Of a stretch of DNA of 64,000 bases, positions 37,610 to 49,996 are shown piece by piece (the first letter of the stretch is position 1; each line of letters begins with the position of its first letter). Under the pieces are notes generated by a model that saw only the letters and a list, made by a program, of their open reading frames with translations, searched no databases and was not told where the DNA came from. The stretch lies in the NCBI RefSeq assembly GCF_007859755.1, contig NZ_SJPF01000005.1, positions 248,001 through 312,000 of the forward strand, given 5' to 3'. The stretch comes from Blastopirellula retiformator. GTDB taxonomy: Bacteria > Planctomycetota > Planctomycetia > Pirellulales > Pirellulaceae. A program made the position numbers and the translations under genes.

Positions 37610-39418
37610 ATGTCGAGCGAAGTCGATTCGTTGTTGAGCCAGGTTCAAGGCGCCGTCGCCGCCGAAAAAGTCACCGCCAGTGCGGCGGAAAACATCCAGA
37701 TCTGGCTCACCCAACCCCGTTACGCGGCTTACGCTTCGCAAGTCGCCGATCTGATCAAGGATGAAAAGTGGCAGGCCCTTGATGACGCGTTCTGGACGGT
37801 GATTCCCTTCGGCACCGGTGGTCGTCGCGGTCGGATGAACCCGGTCGGCTCGAACGCAATCAACGAACGGACCATCGGCGAAAGCGCCCAAGGTCTCGCT
37901 TCGTACGTCAAAGAGACGGTCGAAGGTCCGTTGTCGTGCGGCATCGCCTACGACACCCGGCATCGGTCGCGGGAATTCGCCGAGTTGTGTGCCCGGATCA
38001 TGGTCGCCAACGGCATCAAGGTCTATTTTCTGGACGACTACCGCAGCACGCCGGAACTGTCGTTCCTGGTTCGCTACAAGAAGTGCAGTTGCGGCATCAT
38101 GGTGACCGCCAGCCACAACCCGCCCAGCGACAACGCCGTGAAGGTTTATTGGTCGACCGGCGGTCAGGTTCTACCGCCGCACGACAAGGCGATCATCGAC
38201 CGGGTGATGAACGTCGAAGCGCTGCCGCTGGAGGTGGTCTTTGACGAGGCGGTGGCGAAGGGGGATGTTGAGATCTGCACGGCTGAAGTCGACTCGGCGT
38301 TTATCGACGTCGTGAAGGCTCAAAAGTTCGCCGGCCCGCGCGACTTGAAGCTGATCTACTCGCCGCTGCATGGCGTCGGCGCTTCGGCGGTGATCCCGGC
38401 CCTGGAAGCGGACGGCTTTACCGACATCGAGGTCTACGGTCCGCACGCCGAACCGGACGGCGATTTTCCGAACGTGCCGGGGCATGTATCCAATCCAGAA
38501 AACCCGGTGGTTTTCGATGCGATCATTGACCGAGCCAAGCAGGTTGGCGCCGAATTCGTCATGGCGACCGACCCTGACTGCGATCGCGTCGGCTGCGCGG
38601 CGCCGGTGACTTCCGACCTGCAGGGAGAGTGGCGTACCTTCAACGGCAACCAGATTGGCGCCTTGCTGTGCGATTACGTCCTGAGCAAGAAGAAAGCTGG
38701 CGGCTCGGTCGCGGCCGACAGCTATGTGATCAAGACGCTGGTGACGACCGAAATGGTTCGCCGCATTGCCGACAGCTACGGCGTGAAGACTCACGGCAAC
38801 CTGCTGGTCGGCTTCAAGTACATCGGCGGCACGATGGACGAAGTCGGGCCCGACAATTTCCTATTCGGCTGCGAAGAGTCGCACGGTTACTTGGTTGGGC
38901 AGTACGCTCGCGACAAAGACGCGGCTGTGGCGTCGATGCTGCTGGCTGAACTGGCGGCCGATTGTAAGGCGAACGGCCAGACGTTGCACGAGCGGCTGGA
39001 GTCGCTCTGGTGGCAGCATGGCTACCATGCAGAGCACCTGCTGAACCAGAAGATGGAAGGTTCCGAGGGGATGGCCAACATGAAAAAGCTGATGGCCAAA
39101 TTCCGCGAACAGCCGCCACGGTCGCTGGCCGGGCTGAAGCTGGAGCGCGTCCGCGACTACAAGAATGACGTGATCGTCACCCCCGATGGCGAAAAATCGC
39201 CTCTCGGCGGACCTGCGGGAGACATGGTGATCCTCGACCTGGAGGAAGGGAACTATGTGGCGGTTCGTCCGTCCGGGACCGAGCCGAAGGTGAAGTTCTA
39301 CATGTTCACCTTCGTCGAGCCGGAACAACTGTCCTTGCTCGACATGGCGAAAGAAGCGATGGCCGAGCGGATCGCCGCCCTGGAAAGCGAGCTGAAAGCG
39401 TTCGCTGCGGCGACATAG
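37610..39418 (+). CDS. Phosphoglucomutase/phosphomannomutase, PGM2-like
   Basis: From ATG 37610 (gaagga ribosome site) the protein has 602 residues. It has the PGM2-type layout: IPFGTGGRRGRMNPVG near residue 65, VTASHNPPSDNAVKVYW (Ser168), metal loop DPDCDRVG, sugar loop GCEESHGYLVG and phosphate loop RPSGTEPKVKFY. PGM2-like enzymes act on glucose, ribose or deoxyribose phosphates. It lies head to head with the other phosphohexomutase across 179 bp, suggesting coordinated control of hexose-phosphate metabolism. Confidence 0.9.
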   Translation: MSSEVDSLLSQVQGAVAAEKVTASAAENIQIWLTQPRYAAYASQVADLIKDEKWQALDDAFWTVIPFGTGGRRGRMNPVGSNAINERTIGESAQGLASYVKETVEGPLSCGIAYDTRHRSREFAELCARIMVANGIKVYFLDDYRSTPELSFLVRYKKCSCGIMVTASHNPPSDNAVKVYWSTGGQVLPPHDKAIIDRVMNVEALPLEVVFDEAVAKGDVEICTAEVDSAFIDVVKAQKFAGPRDLKLIYSPLHGVGASAVIPALEADGFTDIEVYGPHAEPDGDFPNVPGHVSNPENPVVFDAIIDRAKQVGAEFVMATDPDCDRVGCAAPVTSDLQGEWRTFNGNQIGALLCDYVLSKKKAGGSVAADSYVIKTLVTTEMVRRIADSYGVKTHGNLLVGFKYIGGTMDEVGPDNFLFGCEESHGYLVGQYARDKDAAVASMLLAELAADCKANGQTLHERLESLWWQHGYHAEHLLNQKMEGSEGMANMKKLMAKFREQPPRSLAGLKLERVRDYKNDVIVTPDGEKSPLGGPAGDMVILDLEEGNYVAVRPSGTEPKVKFYMFTFVEPEQLSLLDMAKEAMAERIAALESELKAFAAAT

Positions 39419-39493
39419 CCGATCCTGCCCTGCCCGAATTCAGTCGACGCTCTACAATGAGGGAGAATTTTTTCTCCCTCATTTTTTGTGCGC

Positions 39494-40870
<1,377 letters not shown>

Positions 40871-40895
40871 CTGGCTGGGAAGCGGTCGCGCTTAG

Positions 40896-41044
40896 CAGTC
40901 CGTTGATTTTCTCAACGGGCTGCGTGATCGCAGGGATGCGATCCCAAAATAGCGACGGAAGTCGTTATTTTGCGAGCCGCGAAGAGCTATGCTCTGAGCC
41001 TGGCGAGGTTGGAAAATGCCACGAGGGCATTTTTCAACAGGCAG
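40896..41044 (+). repeat. MITE-like element family 1, copy B
   Basis: 149 bp, flanked by TTAG on both sides (40892-40895, 41045-41048). It differs from copy C at 6 positions. The right TTAG contains the TAA stop of the minus-strand FKBP gene. Its third hairpin has a GGAA loop, where the other copies have GTAA. Confidence 0.92.
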
Positions 41045-41509
41045 TTAGTGAGCGTGACCGTGCTCGATCTCTTCGGGCGTCGCTTCGCGAACGTCGCGGA
41101 CGACGACGTCAAAATGAAGCGTCATGCCGGCCAGGGGGTGATTACGATCGACAATGGCGACGCCATCCCCCATCTTGGTCACGACGGCGGCGAATTCTCC
41201 TTCGTCTTCCGTTTCCAGGACCAATTCCATGCCGACCTGGACCTGGCTCGGATCTTCAAAGGCGTCGAGGTCGATTTCCATGACGTCGTCTTCGTCATAC
41301 TCGCCGTAGCCTTGATCAGGCGGAACGACAATTTGGAAGATGTCCCCCTTTTTCTTGCCGTCTAGCGCCGACTCCATGCCGGGAATCAGCGCGCCGATTC
41401 CGTGCAGGTAGACTAGCGGATCGCCGCCGCTAGAGGTGTCGATCAGTTCGCCGTCGTCGTCTTTCAAGGTGTAGTCGATGGTGACGACCGAATGTTTGCC
41501 AATTTTCAT
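41045..41509 (-). CDS. slyD: FKBP-type peptidyl-prolyl isomerase, SlyD-like
   Basis: 154 residues with the FKBP fold interrupted by the SlyD-type insert-in-flap domain: VVTIDYTLKDDDGELIDTS, LIPGMESALDGKKKGD, then DVMEIDLDAF and NHPLAGMTLHFDVVV. The C-terminus is HGHAH, shorter than the His-rich tail of E. coli SlyD. It catalyses prolyl isomerisation and has chaperone activity. Its stop codon lies within the TTAG border of a MITE-like element. Confidence 0.93.
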   Translation of the reverse strand: MKIGKHSVVTIDYTLKDDDGELIDTSSGGDPLVYLHGIGALIPGMESALDGKKKGDIFQIVVPPDQGYGEYDEDDVMEIDLDAFEDPSQVQVGMELVLETEDEGEFAAVVTKMGDGVAIVDRNHPLAGMTLHFDVVVRDVREATPEEIEHGHAH

Positions 41510-41768
41510 CTTGCAGCCCTAGTGAGAGAAAGATTGCCTGTAGTCTAAGTTCCCAGGGCCTGTCTAGCTAGTTGCAAAAGTGGGGGAACGACTAATTGCC
41601 GTTTTTCCGCTAGATTCGCGATTTGCGGGTTGTTCAGGCTGTTCGTAGGGGCTTGCGAAAAGATTGTCGAAATGACAGCACTTCTCTTTTCCGTTTGCGG
41701 CGACGGAATCGATAACAAAAGGGCGGCAAACACGGAAAGAGAACGCAATTTCGCCACGGAGGAAATCT

Positions 41769-42908
41769 ATGTCTACTCGTTCAAAATATCACGATTCCAA
41801 CGCTCATAACGCTTCTGGCGATGAACGATCTGGACTCGTCACCTGCGCCCTGGTTCTGCTCGGCATCGCCGCCGGCGCCGCGGGCGGAATGTTCTTCGCT
41901 CAGCGCGACTTTCATCGTGAGATCGCCACGTTGAAGGCCGAAGTGGCTGAGTCGCGGCATGACATTCAAGTCTTGACCGGATACGCAGACGACGCCGGCC
42001 GAACCAATTCGCTGCTGAGCCAACTTCGCCGTCAACGCACCTCGCTGGCCGAAAACCAACTGCTGGCCGGCGAACTGGAGCACACGCTCGCCAAGGTCGA
42101 AGCGGCGGCGCTGCGAATCGACGACGCAAAGGCGGTGTTGGCCCGCATGGAAGACCTGCAAGAGCAAATCGTCAACCAACAGTGCCTGGCCAGCGAACTG
42201 GCGGCCGCCCTCGATCAGCAGAAAACGGTCCAGTACCAGCTGATCGACTTGGCGACCGACCATGATTCGGCCAAGCATTCGCTTGACGCGCTCGCCAGCA
42301 ACCAGTCGCGAATGCAGGAAATCGCCGATTCGCTCGAAGAAAACGAGCTGACGGTCGATCGAGTCGCCAGCGTATTGGACAAGCAGGTTCGTCTGGGAGA
42401 CGACATCGCTTCGGCCCAAGCGGCGCTCGATTTGGCCGCCGAAGTTGCGGCTGACTCGGCCGAACTGCATGGCGCCCTGGCCGATAATCATCGCAACTCA
42501 GAGCGGGCGTTGTCATCGCTCGACGAGATGGTCTGGATTTGCGAATACCTGAACTCGCAATCGCCGCGACTGGCGATCACCCAGGCCAACTTGCGTCAGA
42601 TCGATGAGATCCAGAAAGAAGCGGCGACGCTGAAGGAATCGGTCGGCGGTCTGGTAGAAAACGTCGAAACGATCCGAGGTTTGAATCGCTCGCTCTCTTC
42701 GGTTGTGACGACGACCGTTGGCATGCGAAGCGGTCTGGCCGAAATCATGCTGCTGGAACCGGCCGTCCGTCAGCTGGCGAGCAGCCATCGTGAACTGGAG
42801 CAACTGGTCAACGGAACGCCGCAACTGGACGTGCAATCGCGAGCCCGGCAGCTGATCGCCGAGCATGGCGAACCGAAGGAAACGGTCTACGTCAGCCAGA
42901 AGCCGTAA
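41769..42908 (+). CDS. Membrane-anchored coiled-coil protein
   Basis: 379 residues. A membrane helix (about 24-45, TCALVLLGIAAGAAGGMFFA) follows a short cytoplasmic-type start. The rest (about 48-375) is almost entirely alpha-helical with heptad patterns (LKAEVAESRHDIQVL, LAGELEHTLAKVEAAALRID, LEENELTVDRVASVLDKQ). No enzymatic motif. It may be a structural or tethering protein of the envelope. Unknown family. Confidence 0.78.
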   Translation: MSTRSKYHDSNAHNASGDERSGLVTCALVLLGIAAGAAGGMFFAQRDFHREIATLKAEVAESRHDIQVLTGYADDAGRTNSLLSQLRRQRTSLAENQLLAGELEHTLAKVEAAALRIDDAKAVLARMEDLQEQIVNQQCLASELAAALDQQKTVQYQLIDLATDHDSAKHSLDALASNQSRMQEIADSLEENELTVDRVASVLDKQVRLGDDIASAQAALDLAAEVAADSAELHGALADNHRNSERALSSLDEMVWICEYLNSQSPRLAITQANLRQIDEIQKEAATLKESVGGLVENVETIRGLNRSLSSVVTTTVGMRSGLAEIMLLEPAVRQLASSHRELEQLVNGTPQLDVQSRARQLIAEHGEPKETVYVSQKP

Positions 42909-42916
42909 CGAGAACA

Positions 42917-43020
42917 CCGTGGCAGGAGTCCCGTGGCAAGAGTCCCGTGGCGAGGGCAGTCGCCGTCGGCGCGAAGCCCGTGGCAATAACCTGTTCTCTT
43001 CTCCTCTCTTCCGTGGCAAC
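42917..43020 (+). repeat. Irregular CCGTGGC repeats
   Basis: Five CCGTGGC units (starting 42917, 42931, 42945, 42978 and 43011) with uneven spacing. The first three form a near-direct repeat of about 14 bp (AGTCCCGTGGCAAG type). It lies between two convergent genes. Too irregular for CRISPR. Confidence 0.5.
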
Positions 43021-43120
43021 CTTGGGAGAGGGAACAAGTCAAGCGGAGCGTCGGCGGCTGGGATCAGCGAGACATGATCGCTGGTCCCCAGCGAAAGAGT
43101 CAATCTAACGACAACCTGTT

Positions 43121-44578
43121 TTACAACAGGATGTCGTGGACCGGGTGTTGTTCTTCAACGCCGGTCAATCGCATGTCGAGACCTTGGAACTGCACCGACA
43201 ACTTGCGGTGGTCGATTCCCAGACAATGCAAAATTGTGGCGTTCAGATCATGGATATGAACCGGATTTTGCGTAATGTTGTAGCTGAATTCGTCGGTCTC
43301 GCCGTAGACGAGGCCCGGCTTAATTCCACCGCCGGCCATCCAGACGCTGAAACAGCGGGGGTGATGGTCACGACCGTAGTTCTCCTTCGACAGGCCTCCT
43401 TGGCTGTATACGGTGCGACCGAACTCGCCCCCCCAAACCACTAAGGTGTCGTCGAGCAGACCTCGTTGCTTCAGATCTTGAATCAACGCCCAGGCGGGTT
43501 GGTCGATGTCGCGGCACTGCTTGGGCAAATCGCCGGCGATGTTGCCATGTTGATCCCAACCACGATGGAAAATCTGCACAAACCGGACATCCCGTTCGAT
43601 CATGCGACGCGCCATCAAGCAGCTCGAAGCGAACGTACCGGGCTTGGTCGCCTCGGGGCCGTACATATCCAGCGTATGTTGCGTCTCGCCGCTCATGTCG
43701 GTCAGTTCCGGAACCGACGTCTGCATGCGGAACGCCATTTCGTACTGGGCGATGCGGGATTGCGTCTCGGGATCGCCAATTTCGGCCAACGCTTGTTGGT
43801 TCATGCGGCCGAGCGAGTCGAGCATCTTGCGGCGGATGTCGCCGCTAACGCCGTCGGGATTCGATAAAAAGAGAATCGGGTCTCCTTGGCTGCGGAGCGA
43901 AACCCCTTGGTATTTGCTCGGCAAGAAACCGGAGCCCCACAGACGGTTGTAAAGCGCCTGGGCGTCGCGACGACCGCTCCAACTGGGCGTCATCACGACG
44001 AACGACGGCAAGTCTTTGTTTTCGGAGCCCAAACCGTAGCTGAGCCACGAACCAAGGCTAGGACGCCCCGGCAACTGATTGCCAGTACAAATGTAGGTGA
44101 TCGCTGGATCGTGGTTGATCGCCTCGGTGTGCAGCGACTTGACGATTGCGATATCGTCCACCATTTTCGCGGTGTGGGGCAGCAGCTCGCTGACCCAGGC
44201 GCCTGACTTGCCGTGCTGCGTGAACTTGAACTTGGAGGGAGCGATCGGAAAACGCGTTTGTCCCGAGGTCATCGTCGTCAGACGTTGTCCTTGACGAACC
44301 GATTCGGGCAAGTCTTTGTCGTACCAGTCGCCCATCGTCGGTTTGTAGTCGAGCGTGTCCATCTGGCTCGGGGCGCCGGCCATGAACAGATAAATCGCTC
44401 GCTTCGCCTTGGGGGCGAAGTGAGGTACCGACGGCAAACCGCCGGAAGTCGACAGCGGCGCGGCGGCAGCCCGCTCTGGCAGCATCGAACTCAGTGCGGC
44501 GGTTCCCAGTCCTAAACCGCCAAGCTTAAAAAAGTGGCGGCGCGAGAGGGCTTGCCCATACTCTTGGCGAGGATCCAT
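43121..44578 (-). CDS. DUF1501 exported protein
   Basis: 485 residues. A twin-arginine signal ([10 protein letters not shown], residues 12-21) starts the protein, followed by the DUF1501 core ([51 protein letters not shown]). The fold is related to alkaline phosphatases/sulfatases. These proteins nearly always pair with a DUF1549/DUF1553 protein, as here (the partner starts upstream at 47741 on the same strand, 49 bp gap). Likely exported with its partner. The stop lies in the loop of a CCTGTT/AACAGG hairpin. Confidence 0.93.
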   Translation of the reverse strand: MDPRQEYGQALSRRHFFKLGGLGLGTAALSSMLPERAAAAPLSTSGGLPSVPHFAPKAKRAIYLFMAGAPSQMDTLDYKPTMGDWYDKDLPESVRQGQRLTTMTSGQTRFPIAPSKFKFTQHGKSGAWVSELLPHTAKMVDDIAIVKSLHTEAINHDPAITYICTGNQLPGRPSLGSWLSYGLGSENKDLPSFVVMTPSWSGRRDAQALYNRLWGSGFLPSKYQGVSLRSQGDPILFLSNPDGVSGDIRRKMLDSLGRMNQQALAEIGDPETQSRIAQYEMAFRMQTSVPELTDMSGETQHTLDMYGPEATKPGTFASSCLMARRMIERDVRFVQIFHRGWDQHGNIAGDLPKQCRDIDQPAWALIQDLKQRGLLDDTLVVWGGEFGRTVYSQGGLSKENYGRDHHPRCFSVWMAGGGIKPGLVYGETDEFSYNITQNPVHIHDLNATILHCLGIDHRKLSVQFQGLDMRLTGVEEQHPVHDILL

Positions 44579-44627
44579 ATCTCATCGTTCCTTGAATCGG
44601 ACGGCTGGAAATTTCCGCCGGCGATCG

Positions 44628-47600
44628 CTAGTTCTTGGTAATGACTTCGTCCAGGTTCAGCGCCAAGTTGGCCGCCAAGGTCCATGCGGCGGCTGCGCTG
44701 AGGTCAATGCTCTCATCCCGCTTCACATCGCCGACCGCCACCAGCGCGGCGGCCGCATCGGGATTGGCGGAAAAATGCTCTGCGGCGGCATCCACCAGTT
44801 TCACCACTTCGGCAACTTCCTGCTCGTGCGGTTGGCGGCTCAGGCACAGCTGCAGCATCCACTCGGCCCGCTTTTTCGACGTGTCGCCACCCTCTTTGAT
44901 CGCCCGGGCCCCCAGGGCGCGAGCCGCTTCAACAAACTGCGGGTCGTTCATCAACATCAGGGCCTGCAGCGGCGTATTGGTTCGCTCTCGACGGACGGTG
45001 CACGACTCGCGCGAGGGAGCGTCCAGCGTGCTCATCTCCGGCGGCGGCGAAGTCCGCTTGATGAAGGTGTAGAGCGTGCGGCGATGCACTTTCTCGTGCC
45101 CATCATCCGCTTTGAATTTAGCGGTATTGCTGCTGCCATAACCGACCGCTTCCCACAAACCGGCCGGTTGCGGCGGTTTGACGCTGGCGCCGCCAACCTT
45201 GTCGACCAATAGCCCGCTGACGGTCAAAGCCTGGTCGCGGATCATCTCGGCATCGAGACGATACCGCGGGCCGTGCGAGAAATAGCGGTTGGCCGGATCT
45301 TTGGCGACCTGCTCGGCGGTCATCTTCGACGACTGGCGATAGGTCGACGAGAGGACGACGCGACGCATCATCTTCTTGACGTCCCAGCCATCTTCGATGA
45401 ACTGTGAAGCGAGCCAGTCGAGCAGTTCCGGGTGCGTCGGCGGTTCCCCTTGCAGACCAAAGTCTTCCGAGGTTTTCACCAGGCCGGTACCAAAGACCTG
45501 CTGCCACAGCCGATTGACGGTGACGCGTGAGGTAAGGGGGTGCGACGGATCGACCAGCCACTGGGCTAGGCCCAGCCGATTGACCGGGGCGCCTTCTTTC
45601 ATCGGCGGCAACATCTCTGGCGTCGCTCGCGGCACGACGTCGCCCAACTGATCGTATTCGCCTCGCGCGAGGATGTGCGAGGGAACCGGGGCTTTCTTTT
45701 CTTTGGAAATCAACGTCGTGGGGGACGCCTTGGTAAGGGTGTCGATTGTCTTTTCGTTGTCGGTTACTTTCTTGTGTAGCGGCGCGAATTGGTCGCGGGT
45801 GTCGGAGTAGGCGTACTCCAGGAAATAGTTCTGCAGCTTCGTCTGTTCCGCTTCGCTCCGTTTGCCCGTTTCCTTTTTGGCGATCGCGACAATGTCTTTC
45901 GGCTCAGACGGCTTCTTGGCCGCCGCCAGTTCGGTCGACCACTCGGCCAGTGAGTGATAAACCTTGCCGCGCCCTTCGCGAGTCAGGATACCCGCCTTGT
46001 CCCAATAGACCGTACCGCCCCACTGCGTGAAGGCCCAGCCATTGAGCTTGTCGCCACGTTTCAGATCGAGCAGTTCGACAGGAATTTCCAGTCGCACCCA
46101 CTCTCCGAGTGCCGGAAGATCGCCTTGACGCGTGAGTGAAACAGTTCCATCCGAGCCATACGGAATCAGGTTTTCGCCCCAGTAGACGCGTCGCTCCCAG
46201 TTGCCGGTATTCCACTGCAGCATGATCTCTTTGGGCGGATCGGCCGGGTCGAGATAAACATGGGCGAACAGCACATCGCCCTCGTACACGTCGAGCGGCG
46301 GCTTCGCTTCGGTAAAGAAGTGCTGGTCAAGCGCTTCGCTGGTTCGTTTGGTCGCACGCTTGCCGGAGAGAACCGGTTCGGGCGCCTCAACCCATTGCCA
46401 CGGATAGCTGTTCGATCGCAGTTTGGCGCCTGAGGGCGCATCGTCGTCGATCCACACCAATTCGGTCGGCGGTTGTTCCTCGATCGAGCCAGTAGCCGGT
46501 TCTTGATACTGAATCGCGGCGAGTTGTTCGCGGATCGTCTTCTTCGTCGCGTCCAGCTCTTGCTTCAACGAGGCGATTTTTTGTTGATCGTCGGCCGAGA
46601 TCATGCGAATGGTCGGCGCGTGATCTTTCGCGTTGCCGTCCATCGGGTTGTAGTCAAAGCTGTTGAAGAAGGCGTACATCGAGTAGAAGTCGTTCATCGT
46701 CAGCGGATCGTACTTGTGATCGTGACAGCGGGTGCACTCGAAGGTCAGTCCCATAAAGACCGTTCCGGTAGTGGTGACGCGGTCGATCACGTTCCGCATT
46801 TCGACTTCTTGTTTGATCGATCCCCCTTCGCTGGTCGTCACATGGCAACGATTGAAACCGCTGGCGATCTTTTGCTCTTCGGTCGGGTTTTCCAGCAGGT
46901 CGCCGGCCAGTTGTTCGACCGTGAATTGATCAAACGGTTTGTTGTTGTTGAAAGCTTGAATCACCCAGTCGCGATAGAGCCACATCTCGCGGTAGTTATC
47001 CAGATGCAATCCATGCGTATCGCCAAAGCGGGCGGCGTCAAGCCAGAAGCGGGCCATGTGTTCGCCATAGTGGGGCGAAGCGAGCAAGCGATCGACCACT
47101 TTCTCGTAAGCGTCGGGCGAGTCGTCTTTGACGAACGCTTCGACTTCGGCCATCGTTGGCGGCAAGCCGGTCAGGTCAAACGTGACCCGGCGAATCAGGC
47201 GCTCTTTCGTCGCGACGTCCGATGGCGACATCCCCATCTTCTCGAGTCGGGCCAGCACAAACTGGTCGATGGGGCCGCGCGCCCATTCGGCTTGCTTCGG
47301 AGCGGGCGGCTCCGGCTTCTCCAGGCTTTGGAAGGCCCAGTGTTTTTCAAACTTGGCGCCGGCGGCGATCCACTGGCGAATCTTCTCGACCTCTTCCGGT
47401 TTTAGCGACTTGTTCGTCTCGGGCGGCGGCATTTGCAGCGAAGGATCGGTGCTGACGATCCGTGCGATGATCTCGCTGGCGTCGACGTCGCCGGGGGCAA
47501 TCGGTCGTTCGCCCGAGTCCGCTTCGCCGATGGCGCTCGATTCAACGTCCAGCCGAAAACCACCAGCGCGATGCTCCTCGTCGGGCCCATGGCACGAATA

Positions 47601-47741
47601 GCAATTGTTCGAGAGTAACGGCCGAATATCGGCGCCGAAATCAATCTCGCCCTCGGCAAGTGCGGAACTCGTCCCCAGAAGCGAGGTCAGCACGCCAAGA
47701 ATGATCCATGAGCAAGGAGAGTAAGTCGATAGAAATCTCAT
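44628..47741 (-). CDS. DUF1549/DUF1553 protein with cytochrome c-type domain
   Basis: 1037 residues. It has a signal peptide ([18 protein letters not shown]) and a planctomycete cytochrome C domain with one haem-binding motif CYSCH (Cys47-Cys50-His51). DUF1549 follows (about 140-360, with [20 protein letters not shown]), a middle region, then DUF1553 at the C-terminal end (about 730-960, [20 protein letters not shown] and [20 protein letters not shown]). This architecture is a hallmark of planctomycetes; function is unknown but is thought to involve surface redox or polysaccharide-related processes. It probably forms an operon with the DUF1501 gene. Confidence 0.93.
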   Translation of the reverse strand: MRFLSTYSPCSWIILGVLTSLLGTSSALAEGEIDFGADIRPLLSNNCYSCHGPDEEHRAGGFRLDVESSAIGEADSGERPIAPGDVDASEIIARIVSTDPSLQMPPPETNKSLKPEEVEKIRQWIAAGAKFEKHWAFQSLEKPEPPAPKQAEWARGPIDQFVLARLEKMGMSPSDVATKERLIRRVTFDLTGLPPTMAEVEAFVKDDSPDAYEKVVDRLLASPHYGEHMARFWLDAARFGDTHGLHLDNYREMWLYRDWVIQAFNNNKPFDQFTVEQLAGDLLENPTEEQKIASGFNRCHVTTSEGGSIKQEVEMRNVIDRVTTTGTVFMGLTFECTRCHDHKYDPLTMNDFYSMYAFFNSFDYNPMDGNAKDHAPTIRMISADDQQKIASLKQELDATKKTIREQLAAIQYQEPATGSIEEQPPTELVWIDDDAPSGAKLRSNSYPWQWVEAPEPVLSGKRATKRTSEALDQHFFTEAKPPLDVYEGDVLFAHVYLDPADPPKEIMLQWNTGNWERRVYWGENLIPYGSDGTVSLTRQGDLPALGEWVRLEIPVELLDLKRGDKLNGWAFTQWGGTVYWDKAGILTREGRGKVYHSLAEWSTELAAAKKPSEPKDIVAIAKKETGKRSEAEQTKLQNYFLEYAYSDTRDQFAPLHKKVTDNEKTIDTLTKASPTTLISKEKKAPVPSHILARGEYDQLGDVVPRATPEMLPPMKEGAPVNRLGLAQWLVDPSHPLTSRVTVNRLWQQVFGTGLVKTSEDFGLQGEPPTHPELLDWLASQFIEDGWDVKKMMRRVVLSSTYRQSSKMTAEQVAKDPANRYFSHGPRYRLDAEMIRDQALTVSGLLVDKVGGASVKPPQPAGLWEAVGYGSSNTAKFKADDGHEKVHRRTLYTFIKRTSPPPEMSTLDAPSRESCTVRRERTNTPLQALMLMNDPQFVEAARALGARAIKEGGDTSKKRAEWMLQLCLSRQPHEQEVAEVVKLVDAAAEHFSANPDAAAALVAVGDVKRDESIDLSAAAAWTLAANLALNLDEVITKN

Positions 47742-47974
47742 GCCATAACCTGAGAGGCGAGAGGTCAGAACTAACAGAAACGATCGGCGGGGGGGTGAGT
47801 AGAGGAACTCGCCCTAGTTTTGGTTGGGAGTTTTTGATAGTGGAATTGTATCAAAGGACGCCGCAAACATCGATCATTTGTTTGCGGCGAATCAGCTTCT
47901 GTTGCCGAAAATGGGCATTTTGGCGCAGCAAGACTTCACAAGAAAGCGAGGAAAAAAGGCAGTCCCTTAAAGGG

Positions 47975-49561
47975 TTACGGTGTTTGTGTATTTGCTTCCG
48001 GCGGAGCGACTTTGACGTCGCAGGCTCCTAGCGCACAAACATCGGCGCCTTCGACAAACAGCCGCACATGACATTCGCCGGCGCAGTGGGCTGGCAGTGG
48101 GATGGTCGTTTCGAACGGTCCGGCCGCCAGGTCGATTTCGATGCTATGCCAACAGCGGTCGTTCGCCTGGCGATAGACGCTGGGGAAGTCGGGCAGGCTT
48201 TCGTCGTAATCGGCCCGCAGTTCCGGCTTGAACGTCAGCAGGTCGCGACGACAGACGATCTCGAGCCGACCTTTACCAGCGACCGGAGAGACGCCGCTGA
48301 CCAACAGCGTTTCGCCCGCCGTCGCTTCGGCCGGCGAATTGATTTCAGCCGCTTGGGTACGGGGGAGTTTCAACAGCGGATCACCGATCAAATTAAACAG
48401 CTGCACATGCTCGCGGCGTTCGTCTTTTAGTAGCTCTGGCTTGGGGCTGACGAGCCGCGCAAGCGAATCGAGCAACTTCCGATTGCCTCCCTTGGCGGCG
48501 GCGTCGACCATGTCCCGCTTGGCGTACAGGATCAACTCCCCGAGCGTCTCGCGATTGTTGTGGAAGTATTCTTCCAGCATTTCGGCGCCCATCACCGACA
48601 TCGCGTACGGCATCGTCACGCGCGAACCTGCATAGACCGCGACTGGTCCTCCCTGGCGCCGTAGCATCTCTTCGGCCAGGCAATCATTCGGCTCGTCAAA
48701 CGCGCCGGTGTAGCAGGCCAGGAAGATCGCGATCGGCGAACCGTTTTGGCAGTTCAGCCGACCAACGTCGTTCGCTTGAAAGATCGGGTAGTATCGGCGG
48801 TTGGGCACATGGATGTAGTCCAAGTAGCGTCGCTGACCATGACCAATATAGATCCAGAAGAGGCAGCCGTCGTTCAGCTGGTTAACCGTTTCGTCTTGGA
48901 ACTCGCGCGGGTCAGGGCAGTAGGGACTGCGCCAACTGGCGTAGGCGACTTGGGTTTCAAACGACGAGGGGACTTCGTCGGTCAGGAACTTTTTGGTGAT
49001 TGATTCCATCATCGAATCGGCCAAGAGACCAAACCCGCCGACTCCGGCAACGACGTTTAGTTGACGCCGCCAGGCGCCGGGAGCATCGTCTTGTTCGTAG
49101 GTCAGGATCTTCGCAACGACCGTTTCGAGTTGCTGCGGAGTTCGAACCGACAAGCGGCCGACGGCCACGTCCGGGATTAGGTCGTCATCGATGTCGGCGT
49201 AGTAGTTGTCGGTGGCCAGAGTTGGCTCGGAACCAAAATGAACGTTGACTACCGCGGGCATCTCGTGAGTCGGAACGGTCGGCGAACCAGGCGGCGCGTC
49301 GGCGCCCGGAACATCGCCAACCAACACGACCCACCGCAGGGGGCCCGACTTGGCCGTCTCGCGAATGGCGGCGCGAATCCGCTCTTTGGAACCGGTCTCG
49401 GTAATCAGCCCGATCTGGTGACCTTGCGAAGCGCGATAGTCGAGCCAGGGACGTAGGGCCGGGACCAGCGACTCGGGGCAGACGACCAGCGTATCGGTCG
49501 GCGGTTGCGGCGCGGCGCCGAGCGTCAACGTGGCCAGCAGAGCTGCGATCGCGGCGTGCAT
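47975..49561 (-). CDS. C25 (gingipain-like) cysteine peptidase family protein
   Basis: From ATG 49561 the protein has 528 residues with a short signal peptide (IAALLATLTLGAA). The caspase-like gingipain core is visible: TDNYYADIDDDLIPDVAVGR (about 117-136), the catalytic His in IYIGHGQ (His241) and catalytic Cys in IAIFLACYTGAF (Cys283). A beta-sandwich-like C-terminus follows (about 405-528). It is likely exported. Planctomycetes encode many such exported peptidases. A start at 49612 is possible but would precede the signal. Confidence 0.83.
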   Translation of the reverse strand: MHAAIAALLATLTLGAAPQPPTDTLVVCPESLVPALRPWLDYRASQGHQIGLITETGSKERIRAAIRETAKSGPLRWVVLVGDVPGADAPPGSPTVPTHEMPAVVNVHFGSEPTLATDNYYADIDDDLIPDVAVGRLSVRTPQQLETVVAKILTYEQDDAPGAWRRQLNVVAGVGGFGLLADSMMESITKKFLTDEVPSSFETQVAYASWRSPYCPDPREFQDETVNQLNDGCLFWIYIGHGQRRYLDYIHVPNRRYYPIFQANDVGRLNCQNGSPIAIFLACYTGAFDEPNDCLAEEMLRRQGGPVAVYAGSRVTMPYAMSVMGAEMLEEYFHNNRETLGELILYAKRDMVDAAAKGGNRKLLDSLARLVSPKPELLKDERREHVQLFNLIGDPLLKLPRTQAAEINSPAEATAGETLLVSGVSPVAGKGRLEIVCRRDLLTFKPELRADYDESLPDFPSVYRQANDRCWHSIEIDLAAGPFETTIPLPAHCAGECHVRLFVEGADVCALGACDVKVAPPEANTQTP

Positions 49562-49769
49562 CGGTTCCTCGGACGTATGCAGGAGCGGAAAGCGGCGTCT
49601 TCGGCCGATCATTGCCGGACGCTAAGGGGGGAGGAAGTGTACTCGCCGGGGCGGTCGGCGGGCAAGGCGCATCTTTCCCTCAACTTAGACGATTGTTACC
49701 GCCATAACGATCTTACCAGCGGAAAATGGGAGAAGTTGCGGCCCGATGCGGGATCGTGCGGCGGATCGC

Positions 49770-49797
49770 TTGCCGCGGGGCCGCCGGACGTTATATT
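49770..49797 (+). promoter_or_regulatory. Promoter of tRNA-Gly
   Basis: TTGCCG (49770-49775), 16-bp spacer, TATATT (49792-49797), and the tRNA 5' end 23 bp later. The sequence matches a sigma-70-like promoter. Confidence 0.55.
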
Positions 49798-49819
49798 AAC
49801 ACGGTGCGTCAGAATTTAC

Positions 49820-49890
49820 GCGGGTGTAGCTCAATGGTAGAGCCCTTGCTTCCCAAGCAAGTTACGAGGGTTCGATTCCCTTCACCCGCT
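49820..49890 (+). tRNA. tRNA-Gly (anticodon CCC)
   Basis: 71 bp. The acceptor stem GCGGGTG/CACCCGC, D-arm GCTC/GAGC, anticodon stem CTTGC/GCAAG with the loop TTCCCAA (anticodon CCC), and T-arm GTTCGATTC are all in place. U73 is the discriminator, as expected for tRNA-Gly. CCA is not encoded. Confidence 0.97.
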
Positions 49891-49996
49891 CTTTGCTAAG
49901 AGCCGGTTGGTCTTTCCACCAGGAAAGAACGAGCCGGCTTTTGGCGGTTCTTGGCCGAATCGTCGCTAGACATGCTAGCAGCGGCCGATTTCCTAG

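Noticed and set aside
41545-41757. Minus-strand 70-codon frame with a hydrophobic start
   Set aside because: It resembles a signal peptide by chance; it lies in the leader of the coiled-coil gene and has no ribosome site or conserved pattern.
42917-43020. CRISPR array
   Set aside because: Repeat unit is only about 7 bp, spacing is irregular, and there is no cas gene nearby.
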